In this document: positions 26,067-34,931 of the stretch, piece after piece | Layout of the letters: every line of letters begins with the position of its first letter | Position numbering within the stretch: the first letter of the stretch is position 1 | Assembly (NCBI RefSeq): GCF_009910705.1 | Contig: NZ_JAAAXJ010000001.1 | Location: 372,001 to 436,000, forward strand | DNA from: Microvirga arsenatis | GTDB taxonomy: Bacteria; Pseudomonadota; Alphaproteobacteria; Rhizobiales; Beijerinckiaceae | DNA: 64,000 bases | Direction of reading: 5' to 3' | Translations under genes and position numbers: made by a program | Notes under the pieces: generated by a model | The model's database searches: none | What the model saw: only the letters and a program-made list of their open reading frames with translations | Told to the model about the DNA's origin: nothing

Positions 26067-27919
26067 ATCGCATGGCCCTTCTCCTCGGCTGCATCGGCTC
26101 GACGGTTCTCATCGCGTCGGGGGCTCTCTCGGCAGGCAAACCGGGCCAGCAGCCGGGACTGCTGCTGAGCCAGCCCGACAATGCGGCATCCGAAGCCCCC
26201 TTCGACCTCAAAGCACCGCTGCCGGACAACACAGGCGCGAAGAGCACTTCTACGGGCGGGCTTCTGATGTCGGGTCCGAACCCGAACCCAGCGCCGCTTT
26301 CACAGCCCCTGGCACGCCCGGCAAGGGACGCTTCCGCGAAGGTGGATGAAAGCGCGCTGCGCTTCTACGCCTCCCAGAACGACTCGGCGCGCGTGGCCAT
26401 GGAGATCAAACGGATCAAGGCGCTCAACCCGTCCTGGGAACCGCCGAGCGACCTGTTCAGCGAAGCCGGCGATCCTGCCGTCGAGCAGAAACTGTGGGAT
26501 CTCTTCGGCGAAGGGCGCTACGACGAGATCAGGATCGCCGTGGAGAACATCCGGAAGGCGGATCCGAACTGGCGCCCCTCCGAGAAGCTCGTGCGGGAGT
26601 TCGATCGGGCACAGGTTCGCCTGCAGTTGATCGCCGCCTCGGATGCGAAGGATGCTCATGGCGTTCTCGCCATAGCGGAGGCTCAGCCCGCCATGCTGGT
26701 GTGCGCGGATGTCGATGCCATGTGGCGCGTGGCAGAGGCTCTCATCCAGACGAGCCAGGAGGATCGGGCGCAGGAGCTCTACAAGTATATCCTGACCCGG
26801 TGCCCTGATCCGGCGGAGCGCCTTGCAACCGTGCAGAAGGCCATGGAGCTGCTGCCCGTTCCTGCGGTGAAAGCGCTCATGGCTGCCGCTCGCTACCGCA
26901 ACGATAACGGCAAGGCGCTCGAAACCGCGCAGCTCGATCTGATGCGCCGCCAGATCGGCGCTGTTGCGTCGGATCCTGCGGCGGCGCCCGTGCCGCCTGC
27001 GGATCTCAAGAGCTTCGAAAGCCTCGTCAAGCAGAAGAGGATGTCCAACGACGCAGACCTGCTCGGCTGGCACTACTACTCCCTGAAGTCCTGGTCGACG
27101 GCGGCGGAGTGGTTCAAGCTGGCGATGGGATGGGACAGGCTGCCCAAATCTGCTGAAGGCTATGCGCTTGCGCTGCGCCAGCAGGGCCAGCTCGCAGAGG
27201 CCGAAGCCCTCGCTTATGAATGGCGCAACGCCTCGCCGCTGATCGCCAAGCTCTTCGTCGAGATCGTCGCGACGGCGCTCACCCAGCCGAACCCAGCCCC
27301 CTTCGACGAGGCGCGGCTTGCGCGGATGGAGGAGATGGTCTCATCGACGAAGTCGGCGAACGGAGGTCAGGCGCTCGGCTGGTACTACTACAACAAGAAC
27401 AGCTTCCCCAAGGCGCGCCAGTGGTTCGAGGCGTCAGTCACCTGGGAGGCGAAGGAAACGAACGTTCTCGGCCTCGCCCTGGCGGCGCACCGGATCAACG
27501 ATCGTGCCCTGTTCCGAAAGACGGTCACTGATTTCGGCAAGCAATATGCGGCCGTGGCCGCTCTGCAGGCTTACGACAAGCCGCAGGGTGGAACCGGGAA
27601 AGGCGGAGCCCCCCGGCGCAGCGGAGGCGGCGGAGGCGGAGGCTCGTCGCAGGCGAGCCAACTCGCCAATGCCGCCGTGGAGCAGTTCAAGAACGGGCAT
27701 TACCGGGAGGCTCTCGCGACCCTGGACAGGAGGGCAGGCGTTGCCAGGGAGGACCAGGGCCTCGGAGTGCTGCGCGGCTGGGCGCTCTACCATCTGAACC
27801 AGTACGACAAGGCGCGCGAAAAGTTCGCCGAACTCGACCGGAAGCAATCCACCCGCGATACCCAGTATGGCCTCTATTATACCGGAGCCGCCCTGGATCC
27901 GGCCCATATCGGCGACTGA
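26057..27919 (+). CDS. TPR-containing cellulose operon protein without an outer-membrane barrel
   Basis: A 620-residue exported helical-repeat protein. After a signal peptide (ending near GALSAGK) comes a low-complexity linker. Tetratricopeptide-like helices follow (for example ALGWYYYNKNSFPKARQWFEASV and ALYHLNQYDKAREKFAEL), interrupted near residue 520 by a Gly-Ser-rich stretch. It sits where bcsC is expected, but BcsC proteins are normally over 1100 residues and end in a beta-barrel, which is absent here. It may be the periplasmic TPR half of a split BcsC or a separate assembly factor. The ATG at 26057 follows AGGAAAGG and overlaps bcsZ by ten bases. Confidence 0.8.
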   Translation: MSMNRMALLLGCIGSTVLIASGALSAGKPGQQPGLLLSQPDNAASEAPFDLKAPLPDNTGAKSTSTGGLLMSGPNPNPAPLSQPLARPARDASAKVDESALRFYASQNDSARVAMEIKRIKALNPSWEPPSDLFSEAGDPAVEQKLWDLFGEGRYDEIRIAVENIRKADPNWRPSEKLVREFDRAQVRLQLIAASDAKDAHGVLAIAEAQPAMLVCADVDAMWRVAEALIQTSQEDRAQELYKYILTRCPDPAERLATVQKAMELLPVPAVKALMAAARYRNDNGKALETAQLDLMRRQIGAVASDPAAAPVPPADLKSFESLVKQKRMSNDADLLGWHYYSLKSWSTAAEWFKLAMGWDRLPKSAEGYALALRQQGQLAEAEALAYEWRNASPLIAKLFVEIVATALTQPNPAPFDEARLARMEEMVSSTKSANGGQALGWYYYNKNSFPKARQWFEASVTWEAKETNVLGLALAAHRINDRALFRKTVTDFGKQYAAVAALQAYDKPQGGTGKGGAPRRSGGGGGGGSSQASQLANAAVEQFKNGHYREALATLDRRAGVAREDQGLGVLRGWALYHLNQYDKAREKFAELDRKQSTRDTQYGLYYTGAALDPAHIGD

Positions 27920-27938
27920 CCGCAGCTTCAGCCGCTCA

Positions 27939-27966
27939 CCTGCACCGGGCTCCACCCCGGTGCAGG
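27939..27966. terminator. Hairpin between the convergent cellulose operon and ybaK
   Basis: CCTGCACCGGG and CCCGGTGCAGG form a perfect 11-bp stem around six bases. It lies 20 bases past the last cellulose-operon stop and just beyond the ybaK stop on the other strand. There is no long T run, so bidirectional termination is inferred. Confidence 0.6.
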
Positions 27967-27982
27967 TTCCGCGCTCCGAAAT

Positions 27983-28441
27983 CTACTGGCAGACGTCCAC
28001 CCACTCGGCTGCAACCAGATCGGCCATGCGCTGCGGGTCGATGCGCAGAGCCGTATGGATGGCACCTGCGGCGGGAACCACCTCGTCAAAGGATTTCAGG
28101 GAGATGTCGCAATAGACGGGCAGGGGCGTTGCCAAGCCGAAAGGGCAGACGCCTCCCACAGGATGCCCGGTCAGCGCCTGGACCTCCTCCGCATTCAGCA
28201 TGGAAGCCTTGCCGCCAAAGGCGGCTTTGACCTTGCGGTTGTCGAGCCGCGCGGTCCCGCTCGTCACCACCAGAAAGCTTTTGTCGCCGACCCGGAGGGA
28301 CAGGGTCTTGGCGATTCTCTCAGGCCCGACGCCATGAGCCTCCGCCGCTTGGGCTACGGTGGCGGTGCTGACATCCATCTCGATGATCTCGATATCCGGT
28401 GCATTCTGGGCCAGGAAGGCGCGGACGGACTCAAGGCTCAT
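27983..28441 (-). CDS. YbaK/EbsC-family aminoacyl-tRNA deacylase
   Basis: A 152-residue single-domain member of the YbaK/ProX editing family, which hydrolyses mischarged aminoacyl-tRNAs such as Cys-tRNA(Pro) or Ala-tRNA(Pro). The conserved lysine region is IAKTLSLRVGDKSFLVVTSG, and the glycine-rich motif is GHPVGGVCPFGL. It converges on the cellulose operon and appears to be a stand-alone gene. The exact misacylated substrate cannot be assigned by eye. Confidence 0.9.
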   Translation of the reverse strand: MSLESVRAFLAQNAPDIEIIEMDVSTATVAQAAEAHGVGPERIAKTLSLRVGDKSFLVVTSGTARLDNRKVKAAFGGKASMLNAEEVQALTGHPVGGVCPFGLATPLPVYCDISLKSFDEVVPAAGAIHTALRIDPQRMADLVAAEWVDVCQ

Positions 28442-28565
28442 GGCCGAGTGACTCCTTTGGGTGCGGATCAGGGAAGATGAACCGGTGAGGACGACGGCGA
28501 TTCATTGCCATGAAACGTAACCGTCTCACAAGGGACGCGATCCTGGCATGTGAGCGAATCGTGTC

Positions 28566-29420
28566 CTAGCGCTCGTTCTCCGGGTAGTCCGCTCCACGGC
28601 TCGTCTCGGCCCATGCCTCGATTTCCGTGAGGGTCTCCTTCAGCTTGTTCCGGATGCCCTCCAGGGCGATCGAGCCCAGAACGAGGTGCTTGGGCGGGCT
28701 CTCCGCCTCAACGGCCTTGATGATCGCCGCAGCGGCCCGTACGGGATCGCCGGGTTGCTTGCCGCTGTAGCCAGCCGTCGCCTCCAGTCTTGCACCGACC
28801 GTCTCACGATAATCGTCGATTTGGGGATGCCGCTGGTGGAGCGAGCGGCCAGCCCAATCGGTGCGGAACGGCCCGGGTTCGACGCAGGTGACCTTGATCC
28901 CGAGCGGCGCAACCTCCCTGGACAAGGAGTCGGACAGACCCTCGACCGCATGCTTGGTGGCGGCATAATAGCCGGAGCCTTCATAGCCGATGAAGCCCGC
29001 CTGAGAGGAGATGTTGACGATATGCCCGCGCCGGCGCGCTCTCATGCCGGGGAGAACGGCGCGGGTCATGGCGGCGAGACCGAACACGTTCGTCTCGAAC
29101 TGCGCCCGTATCTCCGCGTCGTCTCCTTCCTCGATGGAGGTCTGGTAGCCATATCCGGCATTGTTCACCAGCACGTCGATGGCGCCGAACCGCCTCTCGG
29201 TCTGCTGAACGGCCGCCGCGATCTCGTCCTGCCTCGTGACATCGAGTGAGAGCGCGAGCACTCTGTCCTCGTAACCATTCGCTAGGTCTTGCACGCGCCC
29301 CGCATCGCGGGCCGTCACAACCGCGCGCCATCCCCGCTCCAGCACCAGGCGCGCAAGTTCCCGACCAAAGCCCGTGGAGCAGCCGGTGATGAACCAGACG
29401 GGATTCTCATTGAGCGGCAT
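28566..29420 (-). CDS. SDR-family oxidoreductase of unknown substrate
   Basis: A 284-residue classical SDR with cofactor motif TGCSTGFGRE, NNAGYGYQ, catalytic Ser in NISSQAGFIG and the YYAATK pair. The long C-terminal part, with EPGPFRTDWAGRSL and a tail of AAAIIKAVEAESPPKHLVLGS, is typical of the oxidoreductase/retinol-dehydrogenase-like group common in soil bacteria. AGGAG precedes the ATG at 29420; an in-frame ATG six codons upstream lacks such a site. It is separated by 77 bases from the upstream operon end, so it may be read through or transcribed alone. Confidence 0.88.
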   Translation of the reverse strand: MPLNENPVWFITGCSTGFGRELARLVLERGWRAVVTARDAGRVQDLANGYEDRVLALSLDVTRQDEIAAAVQQTERRFGAIDVLVNNAGYGYQTSIEEGDDAEIRAQFETNVFGLAAMTRAVLPGMRARRRGHIVNISSQAGFIGYEGSGYYAATKHAVEGLSDSLSREVAPLGIKVTCVEPGPFRTDWAGRSLHQRHPQIDDYRETVGARLEATAGYSGKQPGDPVRAAAAIIKAVEAESPPKHLVLGSIALEGIRNKLKETLTEIEAWAETSRGADYPENER

Positions 29421-29497
29421 GGGAGGCTCCTGTGTCATGCATGGGGAAGGCGGGGCATATAGGGCATGGGCCGTTGCCGAATAGCCCGTGCCCTCCC

Positions 29498-30469
29498 TTA
29501 CGGGCGCTCGAAATCGGCAAGCGGCTCCTCGTAGATCGCGGTCAGGAGCCGTCCATCTCCCCGGACCACGCCGCGATACATGCCTGAGCAGTTGAAGGGC
29601 AGGGACACGTTGCCCAACCGGTCGACGGCGATGATGCCGCCAGAGCCGCCGGCGGGGGCCAGCATGTCCATCACCACGGCCCGCGATGCCTCCTCCAGGG
29701 ACTGGCCCGCATGACGCATGCGGGAGGCGATCTCGTGCGCCGCAGCGTAGCGAATGAAGATCTCCCCATGGCCCGTGGCCGAGACGGCGCAGGTTTCGTT
29801 GTCCGCCCAGGTGCCGGCGCCGATGACGGGACTGTCGCCGACCCGGCCCGGGCTTTTTGCCGTCATGCCGCCGGTGGAGGTGGCAGCCGCCAGGTTGCCG
29901 TGCCGGTCGAGAGCCACCGCGCCGACGGTGCCGTGCCTGCGCGATTCGTCCTGATCGTCCGTGCCGCTCTTCTGCATGGCGAGGGTTTCCTGAAGCGCCT
30001 GCCACCGTTGCTCGGTGTAGAAATAGGCGGGTTCCTCGAAGGCGAGCCCGCGCTTGCGGCAGAACGCCATTGCGCTCTCGCCGATCAGCAGGACATGGCC
30101 GGAATGCTCCATCACGGCCCGTGCCGCCAGAACGGGATTGCGCGGGCCGCAGATTCCCGCGACCGCTCCTGCTGCCCGGTCTCGGCCGTCCATCACCGCC
30201 GCATCCATCTCCTGCTTACCGGCAGAGGTATAGACTGCGCCGCGGCCGGCGTTGAACAGAGGCTCGTCCTCCAGCACCATGACGGCCGCCGAGACTGCAT
30301 CGAGCGCGCTGCCGCCATCGGCCAGAACCGCGCGCCCTGCATCGAGGGAGCGGCGCAGCCCGGCATGGTAAGCCGCCTCCCGCTCAGCCGTCATCTTGTT
30401 GCGCAGGATCGTGCCTGCGCCGCCATGAATTGCCAGGGCGAAGTCGTTGCCGGATGAGATGCTGGTCAT
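29498..30469 (-). CDS. Isoaspartyl peptidase / L-asparaginase, Ntn-hydrolase (plant-type)
   Basis: A 323-residue autoprocessing N-terminal nucleophile hydrolase that removes isoaspartyl residues from peptides and may hydrolyse asparagine. The N-terminal part has AIHGGAGT and NAGRGAVYTSAGKQEMDA. The self-cleavage site is RHG|T181VGAVALD, with Thr181 as predicted nucleophile. The downstream GRVGDSPVIGAGTWAD and SATGHGE are conserved family motifs. Its ATG overlaps the stop of the upstream P1 peptidase (ATGA). It is the last gene of the peptide/amide operon led by the GntR gene at 35986. Confidence 0.93.
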   Translation of the reverse strand: MTSISSGNDFALAIHGGAGTILRNKMTAEREAAYHAGLRRSLDAGRAVLADGGSALDAVSAAVMVLEDEPLFNAGRGAVYTSAGKQEMDAAVMDGRDRAAGAVAGICGPRNPVLAARAVMEHSGHVLLIGESAMAFCRKRGLAFEEPAYFYTEQRWQALQETLAMQKSGTDDQDESRRHGTVGAVALDRHGNLAAATSTGGMTAKSPGRVGDSPVIGAGTWADNETCAVSATGHGEIFIRYAAAHEIASRMRHAGQSLEEASRAVVMDMLAPAGGSGGIIAVDRLGNVSLPFNCSGMYRGVVRGDGRLLTAIYEEPLADFERP

Positions 30470-31527
30470 GATGTCACGGGTCCGATGGGATAAAGGGAGT
30501 CGAGCATGGCAGGACGGTGGTGGCCGTCGCGGCCTTCCATGGAGCCTGCCGCGACGAGGGCATCGAGAACAGCCTCCTGCGTGGCGTCGGCCATCGCCTC
30601 GAAAAGCTGGTCGATTCGGTTCTCGTTCAGAATGCGGCAACCGACCAGGGCCGCTGTCGCGTCGTGGGAGAGGATGGTGCCGGTGGTGAAGCCCAGGGCG
30701 ATATCGCCGCTGCCATGGCCCCAGAACGACCCGAGACGTGCGAGTCCGACACCGGAGCGGCGGATAACCCGCTTGAGCTGGCGGTCGCTGAGCGGAATGT
30801 CCGTGGCGGCGATGACGATGATCGACCCCTTTTCCGTATCCTTGCGATCTGCCGGGCTTTCCGGCCCTGCGATCAACCTGCCGTCCGGCAGCCGAAGATC
30901 GCCGGGTCGCCCGAAATTGGAGAGAACAAGCACGCCGAGGTGATAGTTTCCTCCATCCAGGTCGATGCGGCGGGAGGAGGTTCCGATGCCGCCCTTGAAG
31001 CCGAATGTGCTCATGCCGCATCCGGCACCGGCAGAGCCGACGTCGAATTGCGGCGATGCGCTGTCGATGGCAGCCCTGGCATCGGCTTCCGTGACGGCGA
31101 GGGCCTGGATGTCGTTCAGGTAGCCGTCGTTGCACTCGAACACGAGCGGGTTCGCCGTCGCGGTCCTGCGGCCGATGTCGGGATTATGCTCGACGGCATG
31201 GCGCACCAGGGCGGTGCAGCAGGTGCCCACGGACAAGGTATTGGTGAGGAGAATGGGTGTCTCGATGGTGCCAAGTTCCTCCACCTGCACCAGACCCGCA
31301 CTCTTGCCGAAGCCGTTGAGGACATGAACGGCCGCGACGGGTTTCTTTCGGTAGAGGTTTCCCGCATGGGGGATCACTGCGGTAACCCCTGTCCGGATAT
31401 TTCGTGCAATGAGGGTTCTGTGCCCGACGCGCACGCCGGGCACGTCCGTGATGCCGTTGAGCGCGCCTGTCGGCAGATCGCCGCAGGCAAGACCGGCATC
31501 GCGAGCGCGGGCAGGGTGCTCGCTCAC
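30466..31527 (-). CDS. P1-family aminopeptidase (DmpA/BapA-like)
   Basis: A 353-residue self-processing peptidase of the DmpA family, whose members cleave N-terminal residues from D-amino-acid- or beta-amino-acid-containing peptides. The start region NGITDVPGVRVGH, the middle GSAGAGCGMSTFGFKGGIGTSSR and the predicted autocleavage site KG|S235IIVIAATDIPL all match the family. The GTG at 31527 is chosen: it overlaps the upstream stop as GTGA, and the protein then starts like known DmpA proteins; the frame is open further upstream but runs inside the deacetylase gene. Specificity for D-, beta- or ordinary peptides is not readable. Confidence 0.9.
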   Translation of the reverse strand: MSEHPARARDAGLACGDLPTGALNGITDVPGVRVGHRTLIARNIRTGVTAVIPHAGNLYRKKPVAAVHVLNGFGKSAGLVQVEELGTIETPILLTNTLSVGTCCTALVRHAVEHNPDIGRRTATANPLVFECNDGYLNDIQALAVTEADARAAIDSASPQFDVGSAGAGCGMSTFGFKGGIGTSSRRIDLDGGNYHLGVLVLSNFGRPGDLRLPDGRLIAGPESPADRKDTEKGSIIVIAATDIPLSDRQLKRVIRRSGVGLARLGSFWGHGSGDIALGFTTGTILSHDATAALVGCRILNENRIDQLFEAMADATQEAVLDALVAAGSMEGRDGHHRPAMLDSLYPIGPVTS

Positions 31528-32420
31528 GGGCACTCTGCCTTCACGAAAGCTGCGATTTCCGCATGGGTGGCGATCCACACATCCGAGCGCTGGGTGATCT
31601 CCTCGAGGAGCTTTTCCAGGATCCAGATGCGCGAGCGGTAGCCGGTGACGTGCGGGTGCATGGTGAGGAGGAACAGGCCTCCCTCCTCGTAGGCCCGCTC
31701 GAACTCCCGCAGGAAGATGTCGAAGACGGCCGTGGGCGGGGTATACGGTCGCAGCCCGTTGAAACGGTGCATGTTGAAATAGACCGCATCGTCGCGGATC
31801 CACTCCACCGGGAGTTCGACGATGCCGGTGGGCTCGCCGTGCTCGAGCAGCTCGTAGGGATCGTCGTCGGCCATGAGCGATGAATCGTAGAGAAGGCCGA
31901 GCTCCCGCTCGATGCGCAAGGTGCTCGGGCTGAAGTCCCAGGAGGGTGTGCGCAGGCCGACCGGCCGCACGCCCGTGACGCGCTCCAGCGTATCGGCTGC
32001 GCGGAACATGAGGTCGCGCTCGACCTCGTAGGGGAGTTGGCTGTTGAGCTCATGGATCCAGCCATGAATCCCGATCTCATGCCCCTCGGAAACGACCCGG
32101 CGCTGTTCGTCCTCGTAGAGCAGGGCGGCGACGGCCGGCACGAAGAACGTCGCCTTCGCGTCGTGCTTGGCGAGGGCGTTCAGGATCCGCGGCACGCCCT
32201 GACGGTTGCCATACTGGCCCTGGGACATGCGCCCGATGGACTTGCCGCCATCGCGCAGCTCGTTGGTCTCGTGATCCGAGTCGAAGGAGAGGGCGACGGC
32301 ACAGCGCGCGCCGTTCTTCCATTTCTGCGGCTTCATGGAGCGACCGGCGCGCACATGATCTACCTTGCTGCGCCAGATCTGCTCGCTCCATGCCCAGGGC
32401 TGGGTGCTCATATCGTCCAT
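31524..32420 (-). CDS. Polysaccharide deacetylase-fold hydrolase (PgdA/PuuE/imidase-like)
   Basis: A 298-residue NodB-homology protein. The metal and catalytic acids are in SFDSDHET (Asp47, Asp49), and the HxxxH metal pair is His119/His123 in GIHGWIH. Other NodB landmarks are GLRTPSWDFSPS and LLTMHPH. It has no signal peptide, so a cytoplasmic small-molecule role is likelier than wall deacetylation. Relatives include the Helicobacter PgdA-like protein, PuuE allantoinase and a bacterial cyclic imide hydrolase. Beside a creatininase-like gene and peptidases, an amide or imide substrate is a sensible guess. An ATG three codons downstream is an alternative start. Confidence 0.87.
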   Translation of the reverse strand: MDDMSTQPWAWSEQIWRSKVDHVRAGRSMKPQKWKNGARCAVALSFDSDHETNELRDGGKSIGRMSQGQYGNRQGVPRILNALAKHDAKATFFVPAVAALLYEDEQRRVVSEGHEIGIHGWIHELNSQLPYEVERDLMFRAADTLERVTGVRPVGLRTPSWDFSPSTLRIERELGLLYDSSLMADDDPYELLEHGEPTGIVELPVEWIRDDAVYFNMHRFNGLRPYTPPTAVFDIFLREFERAYEEGGLFLLTMHPHVTGYRSRIWILEKLLEEITQRSDVWIATHAEIAAFVKAECP

Positions 32421-32467
32421 CGTACTTCAAATCCTTATCTGCGATACTCGACCGTTCGAGCGGCTGG

Positions 32468-33223
32468 TCAAGAGCGGCCGCCATCCACTGAAATGATCTG
32501 CCCTGAGATCCACTCGGCGGCGTCGGACGCCAGGAACAACACGGTGTTCGCGATGTCCTGCGGCGTACCGAGACGGCGTGTATGAATGCTCTCCATCAGG
32601 CGCGCCTGGCCTTCGGGTCCGTAGCTCTCCCACTGACGCTGGGTCGCGGGATTCGAAAGCACGAAACCGGGCGCCACGCTGTTCACCGTGATGCCGAAGG
32701 GGCCCAGCTCGAAGCTGAGCTGCTTCGTCAGGCCGACGAGGGCGTGCTTCGAGGCCGTATAGGCCTGGATACCGGTGAGACTCGGGCGCAGGCCTGCGCC
32801 CGAGGAGATGTTGACGATGCGGCCGAATCTTTGCCGCTTCATGTGGGAGGCCACCGCCTGCGAGCACCAGAAGGCGCCATGCACATTGGCCTCGAACAGC
32901 ACGAGCCATTCCTGCTCGCTCACCTCTTCCAGGAGCTTCGCCACCTGACCCCGAACGCCGCCGGCGCAATTGACGAGGATATCGATGCCGCCGAGATCCT
33001 CCGCCATCTCGCCGAACGCGCGGTTGACGGCGCCTCTGTCGGCGAGATCCAGGGTGCGGGTCGCCTTGGCCCCTGCCTCTCTCGCAATGCGCAGACCGGC
33101 TTCGTCGAGATCCAGCGCCCAGACATGAGCGCCTTCCGCGGCGAGCGACTGAACGATGCTGCGTCCGATGCCCTGCGCCGCTCCGGTGACGGCGACGCGG
33201 CGATTGGTGAAATCGAGTTTCAT
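32468..33223 (-). CDS. SDR-family dehydrogenase/reductase
   Basis: A 251-residue SDR with TGAAQGIGRS, NCAGGVRG, NISSGAGLRPSLTG with the catalytic Ser, YTASK and the terminal ISVDGGRS. Its ATG overlaps the stop of the upstream ketopantoate-reductase-like gene (ATGA), so the two are translated together. Its substrate is unknown; two coupled NAD(P)-dependent enzymes in an amide and peptide operon suggest oxidation or reduction of a released hydroxy or keto acid. Confidence 0.9.
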   Translation of the reverse strand: MKLDFTNRRVAVTGAAQGIGRSIVQSLAAEGAHVWALDLDEAGLRIAREAGAKATRTLDLADRGAVNRAFGEMAEDLGGIDILVNCAGGVRGQVAKLLEEVSEQEWLVLFEANVHGAFWCSQAVASHMKRQRFGRIVNISSGAGLRPSLTGIQAYTASKHALVGLTKQLSFELGPFGITVNSVAPGFVLSNPATQRQWESYGPEGQARLMESIHTRRLGTPQDIANTVLFLASDAAEWISGQIISVDGGRS

Positions 33224-34236
33224 GGGGTAAGCATTTCGTCGAGAGTGGACCAGGATTGCTCGCGTCGCCCGTCCTCGATGTCATGAATGAGGCTGACCAG
33301 CTTGCGGATGGACGGCGTCGGGATCCCGGCATCATGGCCGAGGTCGGCAATGATCGCGATCTGAGCGTCGACCTCGGTCTTGCGCTTGCGCACCGCAAGA
33401 TCGCGCCAGATGCCGGAATGGGTCTTTGCGGTGTGCCGGTTGAACTCGGCCATGTCGGCGACGGATCGCCGTGCCGCCGCCTCATCGGCGCCTGGCATGA
33501 AGGCGTCGGGATCGAAGCCGTTGAAGCCCAGAGGCTTGACGCCCCGGGCCTTCGCCACTGCCATCACCTCCTGCCCGAGCCGGTGGTACACGGGAAAATG
33601 CCGCTCCGACGCAAGGTTCTCCGACATGGAGGCATTGGTCAGGGCCGTTGCGAAGAGCAGGGAGCCGTAGCCGAGCTTGCCCCAGAGATAACCCCAGATG
33701 TTGTCGGTCAGCACCGCCTTCGGCTCGAAGATCGACAGCAGGCGGTGATAATCGCGCACCGCGTCGGTCACCTTGCCATCAATGCCACCAACCGCAACGG
33801 CGGCCCGATTGCCGAAGAGGATGCGGCCCGGCTCCAGCCAGTCGGCGCCGAAATTGACGAAGCAGCCGATGGTCCGCTCGGCGCCGATCTCCTCGGCGAT
33901 CACGATCTCATTGAGCCCGTTCTGGGCCGAGAGCACAGTGCCGTCCCCGGCGAGATGCGGCTTCAGGGCGCGCACCGCCTCACGGGTGTGGTGCGCCTTC
34001 ACGGCCAGGATGATGCGCTTGAACTGTCCGGTCACCTCGTCGGGCGTGGCTGCCTTCACGGATTGCCTGAAGGTCTCCACAGGCCCCTCGATGAGGAGCC
34101 CGTCGCGGTTCATCGCCTGCACATGCGGCTCGACGATGTCCACCAGCAGCACATCCTCGCCGGCTCGGGCGAGATAGGCGCCAAGAGTGCCGCCGATGGC
34201 ACCGGCGCCCCAGATCAGGATCGTGTTCTCGGTCAT
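33220..34236 (-). CDS. Ketopantoate reductase (PanE/ApbA)-family protein
   Basis: A 338-residue protein with an N-terminal NADP-binding Rossmann motif WGAGAIGGTLGAYL and the family features AVKAHHTREA, AQNGLNE and a C-terminal helical domain including KLGYGSLLFATALTN and the VDAQIAI region. Ketopantoate reductases reduce 2-oxo acids, but many catabolic paralogues act on other substrates. Because it is embedded in a peptide/amide operon, a catabolic role is more likely than pantothenate synthesis. The ATG at 34236 overlaps the creatininase stop (TGATG); a GTG one codon earlier is possible. Confidence 0.87.
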   Translation of the reverse strand: MTENTILIWGAGAIGGTLGAYLARAGEDVLLVDIVEPHVQAMNRDGLLIEGPVETFRQSVKAATPDEVTGQFKRIILAVKAHHTREAVRALKPHLAGDGTVLSAQNGLNEIVIAEEIGAERTIGCFVNFGADWLEPGRILFGNRAAVAVGGIDGKVTDAVRDYHRLLSIFEPKAVLTDNIWGYLWGKLGYGSLLFATALTNASMSENLASERHFPVYHRLGQEVMAVAKARGVKPLGFNGFDPDAFMPGADEAAARRSVADMAEFNRHTAKTHSGIWRDLAVRKRKTEVDAQIAIIADLGHDAGIPTPSIRKLVSLIHDIEDGRREQSWSTLDEMLTP

Positions 34237-34931
34237 CACCAGTTCTCGATCAAGGCACGGGTTTCATCGACCGCCACCGACCAGATGGCGTGCATGTCCT
34301 CGTCCGGCCGCTGGAAATAGCCGCCGAAGTTGCCGTCCTGGAGGATTTCGCGCACTCCCTCCGGGCCGAAGGTGCGCATGCGCTCCAGGTCGACCATCGG
34401 CTTCTGGTGGGGCGGCTGCTCGATACCGGGCAGGCGCGTCCAGGGGAAATTCTCCATCCAGGAGGCGTGGGAGGCGACCGGATCGATCTCCTTCACCTTC
34501 TCGAAAGTGCGCGGGGCATTCCACCAATTGTGGAATTTCACTCGGCATTCCGGATTCTGCCCCATCCACTCGATGGCAGCCGTATGGCCGGGGGTGTTTC
34601 CGCCATGGCCGTTCACGAAGAGGATGCGGCGGAAGCCCGTGCGCTTGAGCGAGTCGAGGATATCGGCGATGATACGCAGATAGGTTTCCGCCCTCAGCGA
34701 GACGGTGCCCGGATAAGCCATGAAATAGGGCGTGATGCCGTAGGCCTGAACAGGAAAAACCGGAACGCCGGTCGGTTCGGCAGCCTCCAGCGCCACGCGC
34801 TCAGCGAGAATGCTGTCGACGGAGAGGCTCAGATAGGCATGCTGCTCCGTGCAGCCGAGCGGAACCACGGCGCGATCATCCGTCTTCAGGTAATCCTCGA
34901 CCTGAAGCCAGTTCATCTCACTGATTTTCAT
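34236..34931 (-). CDS. Creatininase-family amidohydrolase
   Basis: A 231-residue metal-dependent amidase of the creatininase family, which opens cyclic or cleaves linear amides. The metal-site motifs are PLGCTEQHAYLSLSVDS (Glu, His and Asp ligands), NGHGGNT and the Glu in SHASWMENFP. Family members include creatininase and the mycofactocin peptidase MftE. Its start overlaps the stop of the GntR gene (ATGA), so the regulator leads this operon. The substrate is unknown; a lactam or a small cyclic imide would fit the deacetylase-fold gene and peptidases downstream. Confidence 0.9.
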   Translation of the reverse strand: MKISEMNWLQVEDYLKTDDRAVVPLGCTEQHAYLSLSVDSILAERVALEAAEPTGVPVFPVQAYGITPYFMAYPGTVSLRAETYLRIIADILDSLKRTGFRRILFVNGHGGNTPGHTAAIEWMGQNPECRVKFHNWWNAPRTFEKVKEIDPVASHASWMENFPWTRLPGIEQPPHQKPMVDLERMRTFGPEGVREILQDGNFGGYFQRPDEDMHAIWSVAVDETRALIENW

